Below are positions 11,657-22,698 of a DNA stretch of 64,000 nt, one piece after another. The notes under the pieces were generated by a model that searched no databases, had not been told where the DNA came from, and saw only the letters and a list, made by a program, of their open reading frames with translations. This stretch comes from Pomphorhynchus laevis (lineage: Eukaryota; Acanthocephala; Palaeacanthocephala; Echinorhynchida; Pomphorhynchidae): NCBI GenBank assembly GCA_012934845.2, contig WNNJ02002688.1:174128-238127 (forward strand), given 5' to 3'. Position 1 is the stretch's first letter. Each line of letters opens with the position of its first letter. The translations under genes were made by a program, and so were the position numbers.

Positions 11657-13080
11657 AGGTTGCCCTCACCACTTTCCAGCCGTCGATGCAGCTCGTTGAA
11701 AGCCTCGTGTCTTCTCAAACGATCTGCAGGAGATAAATCACGGAGTATATGAAAATCAGAGCGCGATAATCTAAATGCATGCTTGAGTAGGAAGTCAACA
11801 TGATCTTTTGAGTCTAGAACAACTTTTAAAAGTCTAGGTCTATCAGAAAGTTTCTTGCCTAGACGAAAAACTCTTCGAACTTTAAGACACTTCGCAACAT
11901 CCACATCGCTCTGGAGAAAAATCTTAGAAAACACTGTGCGAAAATGCACAATATCGTCATCCAGTCTACTTTGGGGATTGTTACTGAGAGATTCTTCAAC
12001 ACCGCTCACGATAACGTTTAACTCTCCTCTGGAGTTAAATTGTCTAGAGCTAAATTGTTTAGAGCTAGCAGACGGAACTAATGAAAAATAAGTCTCAGGG
12101 GTAATTGATGGCCATCGATGATTTGGAGGAATCACTGCATGTTGTTTATTATTCGGAAGGCTAACTATTTGTCGTAGATTATCAATAGGCCTAACGATAA
12201 TCTGACTAGCCTTTGCAAGATCCTTAACGCTCTCAATTAGCGGGGCTACTATAGGAGCAACAAATAAACTGCAGCGGGGATGCAGTAGCTGCGTTAAGCA
12301 CAAGGACGCCCACTACAATCACTACCCAGAGGACAATTATGAGAACAATCACTGCCCGAGGAAGTGTTAACATGAGTTGACAAATCAACATTCGCATACT
12401 TGAGGGCGGAACATTTGTCATCTACATCAAGACCGGCGCTGCTCGAGTCCAATATATGGGGATGAACAATAGAATCCAAAACAGGAAGTTGTTTGAAGGA
12501 GTAATCCATCACATTAGTCTCATGCAATGCATCCCTAACGAAGCATTGAGTTGAATTGTTATTTAAGGGTATGATTGAACGATCGTTCATTTCTAACTTC
12601 GACTGCTGCGTGAGAGAATGATTGAGTACATGAATAGCATTATTGGTTCCTATCTCAGATGATTTTGGAGTGGCCGAAACAATAATTCCTGACGACGAGC
12701 TGCTTGACTGCCTGAACGCTTCTGAACTCCTTTCTGGTTCGTCAATACTATAATCTTCCCCATCGCTGTGACTGTTTGAATCTGCGTTCCTCTCCAAAGC
12801 ATTTATTGATACTTGCTCGTCACAATGGCCCTTTAACAACAAGGAGAGCAATTCGGAGGCAAGAACCCACAAACAAAATCCCTAGACAGTAGCGATTTCG
12901 TCAGGCAGGATGGAACTTTGACAGTTGTCCATATGTCGCATCCAGATCTGCTGTAAGAGACCTCGCGTTGCTGATACACAAAGGAGGGGCTTTCTAATTT
13001 CGGTACAGTCTGATTGTGAGTACCGTTAATCTGCTGACTTGCTAAGCATTTTTCGTTTCTGTCTTCTTTGTTCTTGCCAT
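11590..13080 (-). pseudogene. LINE B2 ORF1: zinc-finger and RRM-like protein
   Basis: Probable start MARTKKTETK at 13080. A frame-shifted piece at 12850-13020 carries GCDIWTTV and DFVCGF, the same PHD-like cysteine signature as in family A ORF1. A low-complexity serine/asparagine region (12294-12872) is followed by the RRM-like C-terminal half (LNVIVSGVEE, RLDDDIVHFRTVFSKIF, RPRLLKVVLDSKDHVDFLL, LRDLSPADRLRRHEAFNEL, WRPTVRW), which ends at 11590 and overlaps the ORF2 start. At least three disruptions. Confidence 0.75.
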
Positions 13081-13230
13081 CGATTGTTGTGTTAACTCGC
13101 TTCGCTTGTTGTAATTGAATAATTGTGTGTTTAAGCTTGTGTGTTCGTTGGGCTTGCTTGTAAGTAGTTGTGTATTGTAAGTAGTAGTTGTATAGTCGAC
13201 TGCTGTGTATTTACTTTAGATTGTAAGATG

Positions 13231-13519
13231 TTTGTTATTGTATAGAATGTGTATATTAATTAAATTGTAAGTAGTTAATAGGTATAACAAGATAGTTTAA
13301 ACTATTTTATTTATAGCAAAAGAAAAATAAACAATAACACCATAAATTTGACTAATAGGTTTTAATTAATTTTTAATTAAACTCAGTGTACGCCGTTTGT
13401 CGAGTACCAGCGCTAGTAGGATGTCCCCTTGTTGATCGTGCAGCCCGGATGCACATTGATGTAGATTTGGCCATAACGATGCTTATTTTAACGACCTTAA
13501 CATAAGTCTTGGTTATTAT
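13231..13519. other. Spacer between head-to-head LINEs
   Basis: No supported gene. A 33-codon minus-strand frame starting MAKSTSMCIRAAR (about 13370-13472) resembles the length and first residues of LINE ORF1 starts but shows nothing more. Confidence 0.35.
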
Positions 13520-13564
13520 AAATCTTACAATCTAAAGTAAATACAATAAATAACATACAATTAC

Positions 13565-13735
13565 TTACATAAATACAACGACAACCAAACGACAACCTTC
13601 GACGACAACTAACGACAACCATCGACAACCAACGACAACGACAACCAAACGACAACCTTCGACGACAACTAACGACAACCATCGACAACCATCCGCTTGA
13701 CAATTATCGACAACCATCGACAACCATCGACGACA
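13565..13735 (+). repeat. CGACAAC-rich repeat with a 60-bp tandem duplication in the LINE 5' UTR
   Basis: A unit of about 60 bp made of CGACAACCAAACGACAACC-type blocks occurs twice in a row (about 13573-13632 and 13633-13692), followed by more CGACAACCAT blocks. The reverse complement of the same block (GGTTGTCG) is seen in the 5' UTR of copies 1 (about 4760-4850) and 2 (about 22380-22470), so the motif belongs to the family promoter region. Confidence 0.8.
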
Positions 13736-13824
13736 TCCGCTCGCTACTACTAACGCGAACTACTTACAATTAACTACTTACAATTATTTAAAAATCGTAA
13801 ACTATTGCAACCTACAGTTAATCG

Positions 13825-14960
13825 GTGCCAAGAAGAAAAATCTACCAAAAGCCAAGCGAGCAATCTCTGTTGATACCGATAAAACCGGCAAGCTCGAGAA
13901 CATACAAGTGGAATGCTCCGCTAGCGGCTGTCAAATCTGGACATCAGTAACACATAATTGTGCTTTGGGTCAGGAAACTTGTGGCGGGCCACCGTTCTAC
14001 TGCGGATTCTGTGCGGCGAAACAAATCAACTTGATAATAAAACGATTAGAGCAATTGGAAATGGAATCGCAGCATGATCGAATTTCTCAAATTTCTGACA
14101 AATCTACTGAGACAGTGAAGGAGCCGCAAACTGTATCGCAGCAAGATGGATTTTGTCAAGTTTATGATAAATCTACCAAGACAGTGACGGAGCCGCAAAT
14201 TGTTACAACTAATGTATATTCACTCCCCGACACCCCACGTCCCGTCCTTCCCGTCTCGTCCCTCAATACCTTGCATCCATCAATCAAAATCACCTCCACC
14301 AACCTCCACTATCCTTCCACTCATAACCTTTCCTCACATCGCTTGCCACCCTCTTTATTATCATTATCCTCTATGTCTCCCGTCGTCAAACCAAATCCCT
14401 CCAAATCATCAACTGACAGCTCTTCTATCGTGATCTCACCTACTCACGTCAGTCGTCCTCCTTTACGGAAGCGCTTTGCTTCTCGCGATCGTTGCGTCAT
14501 TGTTACTAATATCACGCCTTCTAACTCCTTATCTCCACAAGCACGTCTGGACCACGATGTTTCCGCCTTCAGATCAATCCTCTCGTCTATTGTTCCTTCG
14601 GATAAACCATCCTTTTTCAAGGACATTTCTCCTGTCGCATTCATCCGTCTAAAGAAATCTTCTCAATCTAATCCTTCCCAGCCCCCTCTCCTAAAAATTG
14701 TTTTCAAGCATCGCTCTCACGCGTCTTCTGTCCTCTCTCAACGATTCAAACTCATGTCATCTTCAACCACTCGAATTTTTCCCGATCGCGCCCCTTCTGA
14801 AATCGCTCAAATCTCTTCAGTTCGCATCGAAAAACGCCGTCGCGAGGAAAACGGCGAAACATCACTCTCCATCCGAAACATAGACGGAAATTTTCAAGTT
14901 GTCCACACCCGTCCAAAAATTCGATGGCGCTCCATCTCTCCTATGTGTCTTCTCCACTAG
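13825..14960 (+). pseudogene. LINE A3 ORF1, open but with GTG at the expected start
   Basis: The frame is open from before 13825 to the stop at 14960, but the codon matching the ATG of copies 1 and 2 is GTG at 13825-13827 (GTGCCAAGAAG against ATGGCAAAGAG). The protein has a PHD-like cluster (GCQIWTSVTHNC, FYCGFCAAKQ), a Ser/Pro-rich linker (HPSIKITSTN) and an RRM-like C-terminal half (RDRCVIVTNITPS, LLKIVFKHRSHASS, FPDRAPSEIAQ). It overlaps ORF2 by 37 nt. It would bind the element RNA if expressed. Confidence 0.82.
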
Positions 14961-17818
14961 ACTCTTTCGCCACAGCACACGGTTTCCGCCTCAGTCTCCT
15001 CAACACTAGATCTATTCTCAATAAATCCGATCTTATCCTCAACGTATTCACCAAGCAATCCATCGATCTCTTCTGCCTCACCGAATCCTGGCACTCAGAT
15101 TCCGACGACCTTTCCATTCGCCGTCTGCTCTCTACCGGTTGCTCCCTAGTCGAATCCGACCGCCCCCTCAGCTCATGCCCTTCTAAATCCTCTAATCATG
15201 GCGGCATCGTCGCATTCGCGCGTCACCCAGCGTCTCTTCGCAAAATCAATCCCCCTTTCAGTCCTTGCTCTTTTGAGTTGCTCACTTGTCGTTATTCTAA
15301 CCCGATCACTCTAGATCTCGCCATTGTATACCGTCCTGGTTCATCAGCTCCTACAGCCTTATTTTTTACCGAACTCGCTGACCTCCTTTCTCATTGTTCT
15401 TTGTCCTCAATCCCTTCACTCGTTCTAGGCGACTTCAATATCCGCCTAGACCGCCCCTCTTCCACAGATTCCATCCGCTTCATCAACATTCTATCCAACT
15501 ACAATTACAAACTAATCTCCACTGCCCCCACACATATACTTGGTGGGGCACTCGACATCATCGCTGTCCCCGATCATTTTGCTGCCTACACCTCACTGTC
15601 CATCTCTGATCCTGGTCTATCCGATCACTTTCTTATCACCCTTGATCTCACTCGCAACCACACCCCTCCTCACACACCTACAATCCTACGTCGCCCTTGG
15701 AGAAATCTTGACCTCTCCCTTCTCCGCTCTGCCTTACTCAAATCGTCTCTATCATTACCCACAATAACATATTCATCTCCTCACAATCTCGCCTTTCGTT
15801 TCGACTCTGAACTCACATCCACTCTCGATATTCTTTTGCCCTTCAAGTCTTACCCACACCGTCGCTTGCACCGTGCCCCATGGTTTGACATTCAATGTCT
15901 ACTCTCAAAGCGTCGACTCCGCCATGCTTTTCGAGTCTATCAACGCTCTCTCAGACGCGATTTCCGCTCGATCACTCCGTCTTTCCGTGATTCCTATCTT
16001 GCTCTTCGCCGGTCTCATCTCAACCTACTACGTACCAAATGCAACTCCTTATGGCAGCATAAAATCATCACTTCATTCAACTCTAAGACTCTCTGGCATA
16101 CTTTTAACTCAATCCTGGCTCGTTCCTCTACGCCGTGCAACATCAATGCTAATGATTATTCGTCATTTCTCCAGACTAAAGTATCCACGCTGCTCTCTCA
16201 CACCCCGGTCTCCATCCTATCCCACTCTGCCCGCCTAGCCTCATCCTTCCGGAACTCTTTCATCTTCTCCCTGTCTCACCTACAGAAATATCATCTGTCC
16301 TCATGTCCTTGCCAACAAAACCTCACCCGCCGATCCCCTGCCTACCCACATATTAAAATCTATATGCTCATCGATATCCCCATTTCTCACAACCTTGTTT
16401 AACTCGTCCATCCGCAGTCGTATCTTCCCTTCACACTGGAAATCCGCAATCGTTCGTCCTCTCCTTAAGAAACAATCGCTCGACCCCTCTCTTCCTTCTA
16501 GCTATCGCCCCATTTCGCTACTCCCTACTCTTTCTAAGCTCTTAGAACGCCTCATCTTAATACAAATCAACACTTATCTCTCCTCATCAAATCTGTACCC
16601 TCCATTCCAATCCGCTTTCCGCTCTAATCACTAGACAGAAATCGCGTGCATAAAGTGTACAACGACTTACTCATTTCTCGAGACAAGGCTCTATATAGTG
16701 TTCTCATCTCCCTCGACCTCTCCTCCGCATTCGACATTGTCGACCACTCCGTCCTCCTTTCTCGCCTTCGTTATGATTACGGATTTTCTTCCTCCTCCGT
16801 AGCATGGTTCGCCTCATACCTATCCGACCGTTCCTTTCGCGTCTGTTCTAATTCATCATCCTCCCCTCCCATCTCTATTTTTTGCTGTGTTCCACAAGGT
16901 TCAGTCCTAGGTCCTATGCTTTTCTCTCTTCTGCTTGACGATCTATCTCCGTTTATCAAACCTTACTCCTTTAAGGTCATGCAATACGCCGATGACATTC
17001 TAATCTATGCTCATGCACCCGCACATCGCATACACGATATCGGCATTTCTGCCTCCAACTGTCTTTCTTCTATCTACAAACGTCTCTCCAATCTCCATCT
17101 CGTTCTAAACCCCGAAAAGTCCAAAATAATGTGGATCCTCCCCCGTAAACCAAACATATCTCCTCCCACTGTATATTTTGCCTCATCGATCATCCCTATA
17201 GTCCACAATCTCACTTTCTTAGGCTTCCATTTCGATGATCACCTTTCCCTTAAACCCTTCGTCCGTGACAAGGTCCGCTCGTCTAACTTAATTCTCCGTG
17301 ACATCCGCCGTATCCGCCCCCTTATCGACTTCCGTTCTTGTATGTCTCTTCTTTCATCGCTTCTTTTCCCTAAAATCGATTACTGCCTTAGCCTTTTCGC
17401 CAATTCTCCAAAATCCATCATCCTACCCCTACAACGAATAATCAACACCGCCGTTCGAGTGCTCTTTCGTCTCCGTCGCTTCGACCACACATCCACATAT
17501 TTTGCCCAACTCTCCTGGCCCACCATCCACATCCGCATCAAACTCCGCCTTCTTCTCGTTACTTTTCGTCTCATCGCTGTCGGCTCCCCATCGTTCATCA
17601 ACCTTCCTTTCTTAGACGATACTCGCCCCACCTCGCTATCGCTTCGTTCCTGTCATACCCTCTTACTCCACGTTCCTAATTACTCCAACAACTACGGTCT
17701 CCGATCCTTCCTCGTCGCCGCCTCACTCGCCTGGAATCAACTCCCTCTCGACGTCCGCCGCGCTCCCTCCTTTATCACATTCAAACACCTCCTCCGTTCA
17801 CACCTTCTCGACACCTGA
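14924..17818 (+). pseudogene. LINE A3 ORF2: endonuclease-reverse transcriptase, three breaks
   Basis: The ATG at 14924 lies inside ORF1. The endonuclease shows NTRSILNKSDLIL, LTESWHSDSDDLSIRRL, GDFNIRLDRP and DPGLSDHFLITLDL; it is open to about 16340. The reverse transcriptase has [18 protein letters not shown] (16395-16634), then [41 protein letters not shown] and FLGFHFDDHLSLKPFV, to a stop at 17818. Disruptions: a frame change between about 16340 and 16400, a TAG at 16633-16635, and a small deletion just after it near 16648. The 390-residue last part is fully open. Confidence 0.88.
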
Positions 17819-17916
17819 TTCACAGTCTTGTTTTGTTGTGGTCATGTAAGCGTGCGCTGGCACGCATTTGCCACGTTAAAATAAATCGTTTTTTATTTTA
17901 TATCTTAATATCATGA

Positions 17917-18357
17917 TCCTTCTCGCGCCATCGTTTTCACTAATATACCTGAATCTATGTCGGTCAACATACAACATAGATTGGATGACGACTTATCCAA
18001 AGTTCGTGCGATACTATCAACCATTTTGGTAGCGTCACCGAAAGAGGTAACGTCCAAAATTAAACTATTAGCTTTGTTTCGAATTGGTAAAAAGTAGAAT
18101 AATCATCCTAGATTATTAAAAGCAATTTTTACCGACGCAGCGGCTGCCAAAACTATTCTGAGCAACTCCTTTATCTTCAAGGTTCTCCCGTTAGATTACT
18201 AAATGATCTTGACAAGTTTGAACGTGAACGTCTTCGGGAGGTTAGACAATTATTGAGATCGCACTTAGATGCAGGAGAAACAAACTTAAGAATTCGGAAT
18301 TTTCAAATTGTGCGACGAGGGACTCGCTTGAATTGGACTCCGCTGTTTGTGGATTAG
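17917..18357 (+). pseudogene. LINE C ORF1 C-terminal half
   Basis: RRM-like part of a LINE ORF1: AIVFTNIPES, QHRLDDDLSKVRAILST, RLLKAIFTDAAAAKTIL, then in another frame FERERLREVRQLL, NLRIRNFQIVRRG and LNWTPLFVD before the stop at 18355-18357. At least two disruptions. It aligns by pattern with the same region of families A and B. Confidence 0.7.
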
Positions 18358-18644
18358 ATTTAGGTCCTCTCGTCGCTTCTAGCTTATCCAAAATACCCAT
18401 TACAAATACATGTGATTACTTAGATGACATTGTTTATTATAAATCACCGTTGTGGTCTGGACAGGCGAAATTCAATAGTGCTAACAGTAAGGGAAATAAC
18501 ACATGTGCTTCAATAGGCTCTAGTTCTGTGATAATAATAAATAATAATACAATAATTTATTTAACGTGGCAAATGCGTGCAAAATGCACGCTTACATGAC
18601 CACAAACAAACAAAAAAAGAACATCAAAAGTCACAGATAATTAG

Positions 18645-21135
18645 TTAATTGTTGAAATGGAATTGGATTTGGCGTTTGAAGTACGGCATAGATGTTGATT
18701 GGCGGATATGAATAGGCAGTTGATTCCATGAGAAAGGAGCAGCCACAGCGAAAGAGCGGAAGCCAAAATAAGTAGAGTAGATTGGGACATGTAAAAGAAG
18801 GGAATTACGGGAACGCAGAGCACAATACACAGTACGAGAATTGTCGAGAAAAGGAAGGTTGAGAAATGAAGGGGTATGAGAAGTTATAAGGCGAAACGCA
18901 ATGATAAGAAGACGAATTTGAACACGACAATAAATGGTAGGCCAATCAAGAGAAACAAGATAGTGGGATGTATGATCAAAACGACGAAGACGGAGGAGAA
19001 CTCGGACGGCAGCGTTGATGATGCGTTGTAAAGGAAGAAGAGTGGATTTAGGTGAGTTGGAAAATAGACTAAGACAGTAATCAAGTCTTGAGAAAAGAAG
19101 AGAAAATATGAGAGTCATACAAGAAGGGAAATTGATCAATCTACGAACATGACGGAGATTGCGGAGTATCAAGGTAGATGAGCGTACTTTATCACTAACG
19201 AAAGGTTTAAGTGAAAGTCGGTTGTCGAAATGAAAGCCTAGGAAAACGAGATTATCAACGATAGGAAGAATTGTAGAATTTTATGATACGGAAGGAGGTT
19301 CTACGCCGAAGCTTCGAGGTAGGATCCACATAATTTTAGATTTATCAAGATTCAGAGAAAGGCGAAGGGAAGAAAGATGATTGGAAATTGAGACAAGACA
19401 GCTGGAAACAGAAACACTAAGATCATGGATACGATAAGCAGGTGCATGAGCATAGATGAGAATGTCATCAGCATATTGCATAACATGGAAGTTGAATTTA
19501 TGAGAAATCGAAGACAAGTCACCGAGAAGAAGAGAGAAAAGCATAGGGCCTAATACGGAGCCTTGTGGAACACCGGTCGGGATGGATGAAGGATGGGAGA
19601 GAGAAGAGTTAGAATAGACGCGAAATGTACGGTTTGATAGATATGAAGAAAACCATGATACAGTGGGTAAAGAGAAGCCATAATCATGACGAAGGCGATA
19701 AAGAAGAATCGAGTGATCGACGATGTCAAAAGCAGACGATAGATCAAGAGAAACTATGACACTACATAATTTATGATCGCGCGATATGAGTAAGTCGTTA
19801 TAAACTTTAAGACAGGCAATTTCAGTAGAGTGATTAGAGCGAAAAGCGGCTTGGAAGGGAGGAAACAAGTTAGAGGAAAAGAGATATGTATTAACTTGCT
19901 TGAGAACGAGACGCTCAAGGAGTTTAGAGAGGGTTGGGAGAAGTGTGATTGGACTGTACGAAGATGGTAGTGAGGAGTCGAGAGATTGCTTTTTGATGAG
20001 AGGACGAACAGTGGCGCATTTCCAGATGAAAGGAAATGTACGGCTACGTATGGACGAGGTGAACAATGTGGTTAGGAATGGTAAGATAGAGGAACATATA
20101 TTTTTAAGCAAATGAGTGGGAATTGGGTCAGGAGGAGATGTTTTATTAGGTAATGAGAGCAGAACCGAAGAAACTTCATCATACGAAACGGGAAGAAGGT
20201 GGAATAGTTCTAGGAGGGAAGTATTTAAAAAGAAGTGTGGGTACAAGGGGGCTATGGGTAGTAGAGAAAGTAAATTAGATAGCTTAGTTTGTAGATAAGA
20301 AGAAAATTCATCAGGATTTATATTACAAGGGGTAGATGATCGTGAAAGAATTGAGTTTAAGATTTTGCAATGAGATTTATAGTTGTAAGATGACTCGAGT
20401 TGATTTCGCCAAAAGATAGTACGTTTAGTACGTATAAGAATAAGATGTGAACGGCGTAGAGAAAAGTAGGAATCACGGAGATTTGGAGGGAGTGAGTTGG
20501 GAGAACGTTTAAGAAAGCGATTATACACACGAAAAGAGTGACAGAGTCGACGCTTAGAAAGACTACAATCAGAATCGAACCAGGGAGCATGGCGCAAGCG
20601 CTGAGAGCGTCGAAGTCGACTAGTCAGAAGTTTATTAATGATAGACATAAGTTCAGAATCAAACAGAATGCAGAGATCATCGGGAGAGAGATAGTTAAGA
20701 GGAAGTGGAAAGAGTGAAGAATTGAGTAAGGCTGTGCAGATAATAGGGATATCGAGAAGTTTCCAGGGTTGACTTGGTGTGGATATTGGTGGAGGCGGAG
20801 AAGAAGGATGGGGACGAGTAAGAGTAAGAGTAACAAGGAAATGATCGGACAAACCGGGATCAGTAATTAACAAGGAAGTATAGTCATTGAAGCAGATAGG
20901 GACAGTAATGATGTCGAGAGCACCGCCGAGAATATGAATTGGGCTTGTTGAAAGTAATTTATAGTTAAAATCAGAAAAAAGATTAGTTAAAGTGATAGAG
21001 TCAGAGTCAGCCGGGCGATCAAGCCGAATGTTAAAGTCACCGAGAACAAAAGAAGGAGTATAAGACAATGTACAGTGAGACATAAGATCTGCAAGGTCGT
21101 TAAAGAAGATACGTGATGGGTCAACTGATCCTGAA
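18645..21135 (-). pseudogene. LINE A2 ORF2: nuclease end plus complete reverse transcriptase
   Basis: A 600-residue frame (21083-19281) with [60 protein letters not shown] and YADDILIYAHAP. A single TAA follows, and the same frame continues from about 19277 to 18645 with LILRNLRHVRRLI and PFSWNQLPIHIRQS. The first roughly 140 residues of the nuclease are gone through the 610-bp deletion. Copy 1 reads serine-leucine-asparagine where this copy has serine-stop. Confidence 0.88.
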
Positions 21136-21139
21136 CCAA

Positions 21140-22282
21140 GGATGCATGTGAACTATGTCGGAAAACGATTTTTAGGAGTGGAGGACTGAGATGATTGGAT
21201 TTAGTTGATTTGTTTAAACGGATCAAAGATACAGGAGCGATTTTATTGAAGAGGGATGGATTATTATCAGGAAGAATGATTGCTAGGATAGACCTGAAAG
21301 CAGATACATAATCATCGAGGCGACATTGAAGAGAAGCAGATTCGGAAACCTTTAAATTAGATATGATAATACATCGATCGCCCGAAGGAAAACGATTACG
21401 TAGTGTTGGACGGACTGACCTGGTAGTAGTATAGGCAGAAGAGGAGATAAACGTGAGAATGACAGGGGTGCTAAGCTAAGATTTAAGATAGTTTGGATCA
21501 TGTGTGACAGGAGTGGAGTGTTGAATCGGTTGATCGGAGATGTTACTGGAGATGATTTTGACGGAAGGATGTAAATTATTGATAGGTGATACGGTTGGAG
21601 CATGTGTGACAGAAGTGGATTGTTGAATAGGTTGAACAGAGATGTTACTGGAGATAATTTTGACAGAAGGATGTAAATTATTGAGAAGTGATACGGTAGA
21701 GGTAGAGTAAGGAGTACGTGAAGAGAAGAAAGAAGTATGAGATGTTTTTAGATGTGGGGATGAATAGGAAAAATGAGGTACGAGATGAAGGCCTTTACTG
21801 TTTGCATTGTTAGGAAGATGAAGATTAAGGGAAGTTTTATCCGTAGTTAAAGGAGGAGTGTGTGTGAGAGAAGTTTCAAGAACGGGTTTCATAGATGACG
21901 AAGTAGTTAGGAAGCAAACGGATGACGACGATAGATTGGAAGATATGTTGTCATTTGTTGATGTTCCATGTATAACAGCGGTCTGAGTCGACTGAAAGAT
22001 ATTATCAAGTTTATTTATTGAGCACAAATCTGTTTTGTTAGCGTTCAGAACGTCTCCACAGTTTGAGTGGTCATTCTTCATTAGCTTACCTACGAGGGCA
22101 GCACAACAGAAGCCGCAGAGGAAATTCCGATTTAAAACGTTGTTTTCGTCAGTGAAAGGAATGGCAACGTGAGTCCAAACATTGCAGTTCTTGTTGTCGC
22201 ATCCAATTTGCTTTTCGATGTAAGCTTCCTTGACGGACTTGAGTTGCTGGCCGACATTTTTAGTTAGCTTTCTCTTTGCCAT
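21140..22282 (-). pseudogene. LINE A2 ORF1, truncated by deletion
   Basis: Starts MAKRKLTKNVGQQ at 22282. The PHD-like cluster is intact (GCDNKNCNVWTHVAIPF, FLCGFCCAALVGK), followed by the Ser/Thr-rich linker with the 34-residue duplication. A stop at 21476 ends the first frame. The RRM-like half continues in another frame (LLKIVFRHSSHAS near 21150) and is cut by the deletion that fuses it to ORF2. Confidence 0.8.
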
Positions 22283-22525
22283 AATAAAATGTTAATTAGT
22301 TAGTTATAATCAAGAATGTTTAAACTCCGTTAGTCTGCAAGTCGTTAGTTGTAAGTAGTCGTTTGTTGTAAGTAGCGAGCGGATGCCATCGATGGTTGTC
22401 GATAATTGTCAGGCGGATGGTTGTCGATGGTTGTCGTCGAAGGTTGTCGTTGGTTGTCGTCGAAGATTGTAGTTTGATTGTTTTACAATCTTGGTGGACA
22501 AGATTTTCCGCGAGCGAAGCAAGCG

Positions 22526-22671
22526 GAACTGAAATCTGGAACTGAAATCTGGAACTGAAATCTGGAACTGAAATCTGGAACTGAAATCTGGAACTGAAAT
22601 CTGGAATTGAAATCTGGAACTGAAATCTGGAACTGAAATCTGGAATTGAAATCTGGAACTGAAATCTGGAA
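22526..22671 (-). repeat. 13-bp minisatellite in the LINE A2 5' UTR
   Basis: About eleven head-to-tail copies of AACTGAAATCTGG with two AATTGAAATCTGG variants. Copy 1 has only two to three copies at the same place (4895-4925). The unit is not a multiple of three, so 39 bp code a 13-residue repeat (FQFQISIPDFSSR) in any open frame, and no stop occurs in two minus-strand frames. Confidence 0.9.
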
Positions 22672-22698
22672 TGCATGTTTATTAGAAACCAATTTTTT

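Larger units (their letters stand above)
9255..13230 (-). mobile_element. LINE family B copy 2 (CR1-like), missing its 3' end
   Basis: Minus-strand element with a 5' UTR (13081-13230), ORF1 (13080-11590) and ORF2 (11656-9255). It ends abruptly after KTKL at about 9255 and lacks the thumb/C-terminal domain and 3' UTR. The 5' UTR contains a 21-22-bp sequence that also occurs, in opposite orientation, in the 5' UTR of the neighbouring family A copy at 13524-13546, so the two LINEs stand head to head. ORF1 and ORF2 overlap by 67 nt. Confidence 0.85.
13520..17895 (+). mobile_element. LINE family A copy 3 (L2/CR1-like), plus strand
   Basis: Near full length. The 5' UTR is rich in CGACAACC-type repeats (13565-13735). 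ORF1 (to 14960), ORF2 (14924-17818) and a 3' UTR with the stem-loop GCGTGC-GCTG-GCACGC at about 17850 follow, ending in a short A/T tail. It is a different subfamily from copies 1 and 2: the protein differs clearly and the ORF1 linker lacks their duplication. The sense strand is strongly pyrimidine-rich. ORF2 has three visible disruptions. Confidence 0.9.
18533..22698 (-). mobile_element. LINE family A copy 2, flanked by a 6-bp target duplication
   Basis: Minus-strand copy very similar to copy 1. It has the 5' UTR with an 11-copy 13-bp repeat (22526-22671), an ORF1 start at 22282, ORF2 and the 3' stem-loop end at 18533-18600. TGTGAT flanks it on both sides. An internal deletion of about 610 bp near 21140 removes the end of ORF1 and the beginning of ORF2. 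Otherwise ORF2 is interrupted by a single TAA at 19278-19280. Probably one of the most recent insertions in the window. Confidence 0.92.

Noticed and set aside
13497-13703. Repeat protein with SFGCRC units
   Set aside because: Antisense reading of the 60-bp duplication in the LINE 5' UTR.
17912-17960. LINE A3 inserted into LINE C with a target duplication
   Set aside because: Family C ORF1 starts right after A3, but no matching family C sequence or duplication was found on the 5' side of A3, so the relation is unproven.
22320-22676. 118-codon protein of FQFQIS repeats
   Set aside because: It is the 13-bp minisatellite and CGACAAC-rich 5' UTR read in an accidental open frame upstream of LINE ORF1.
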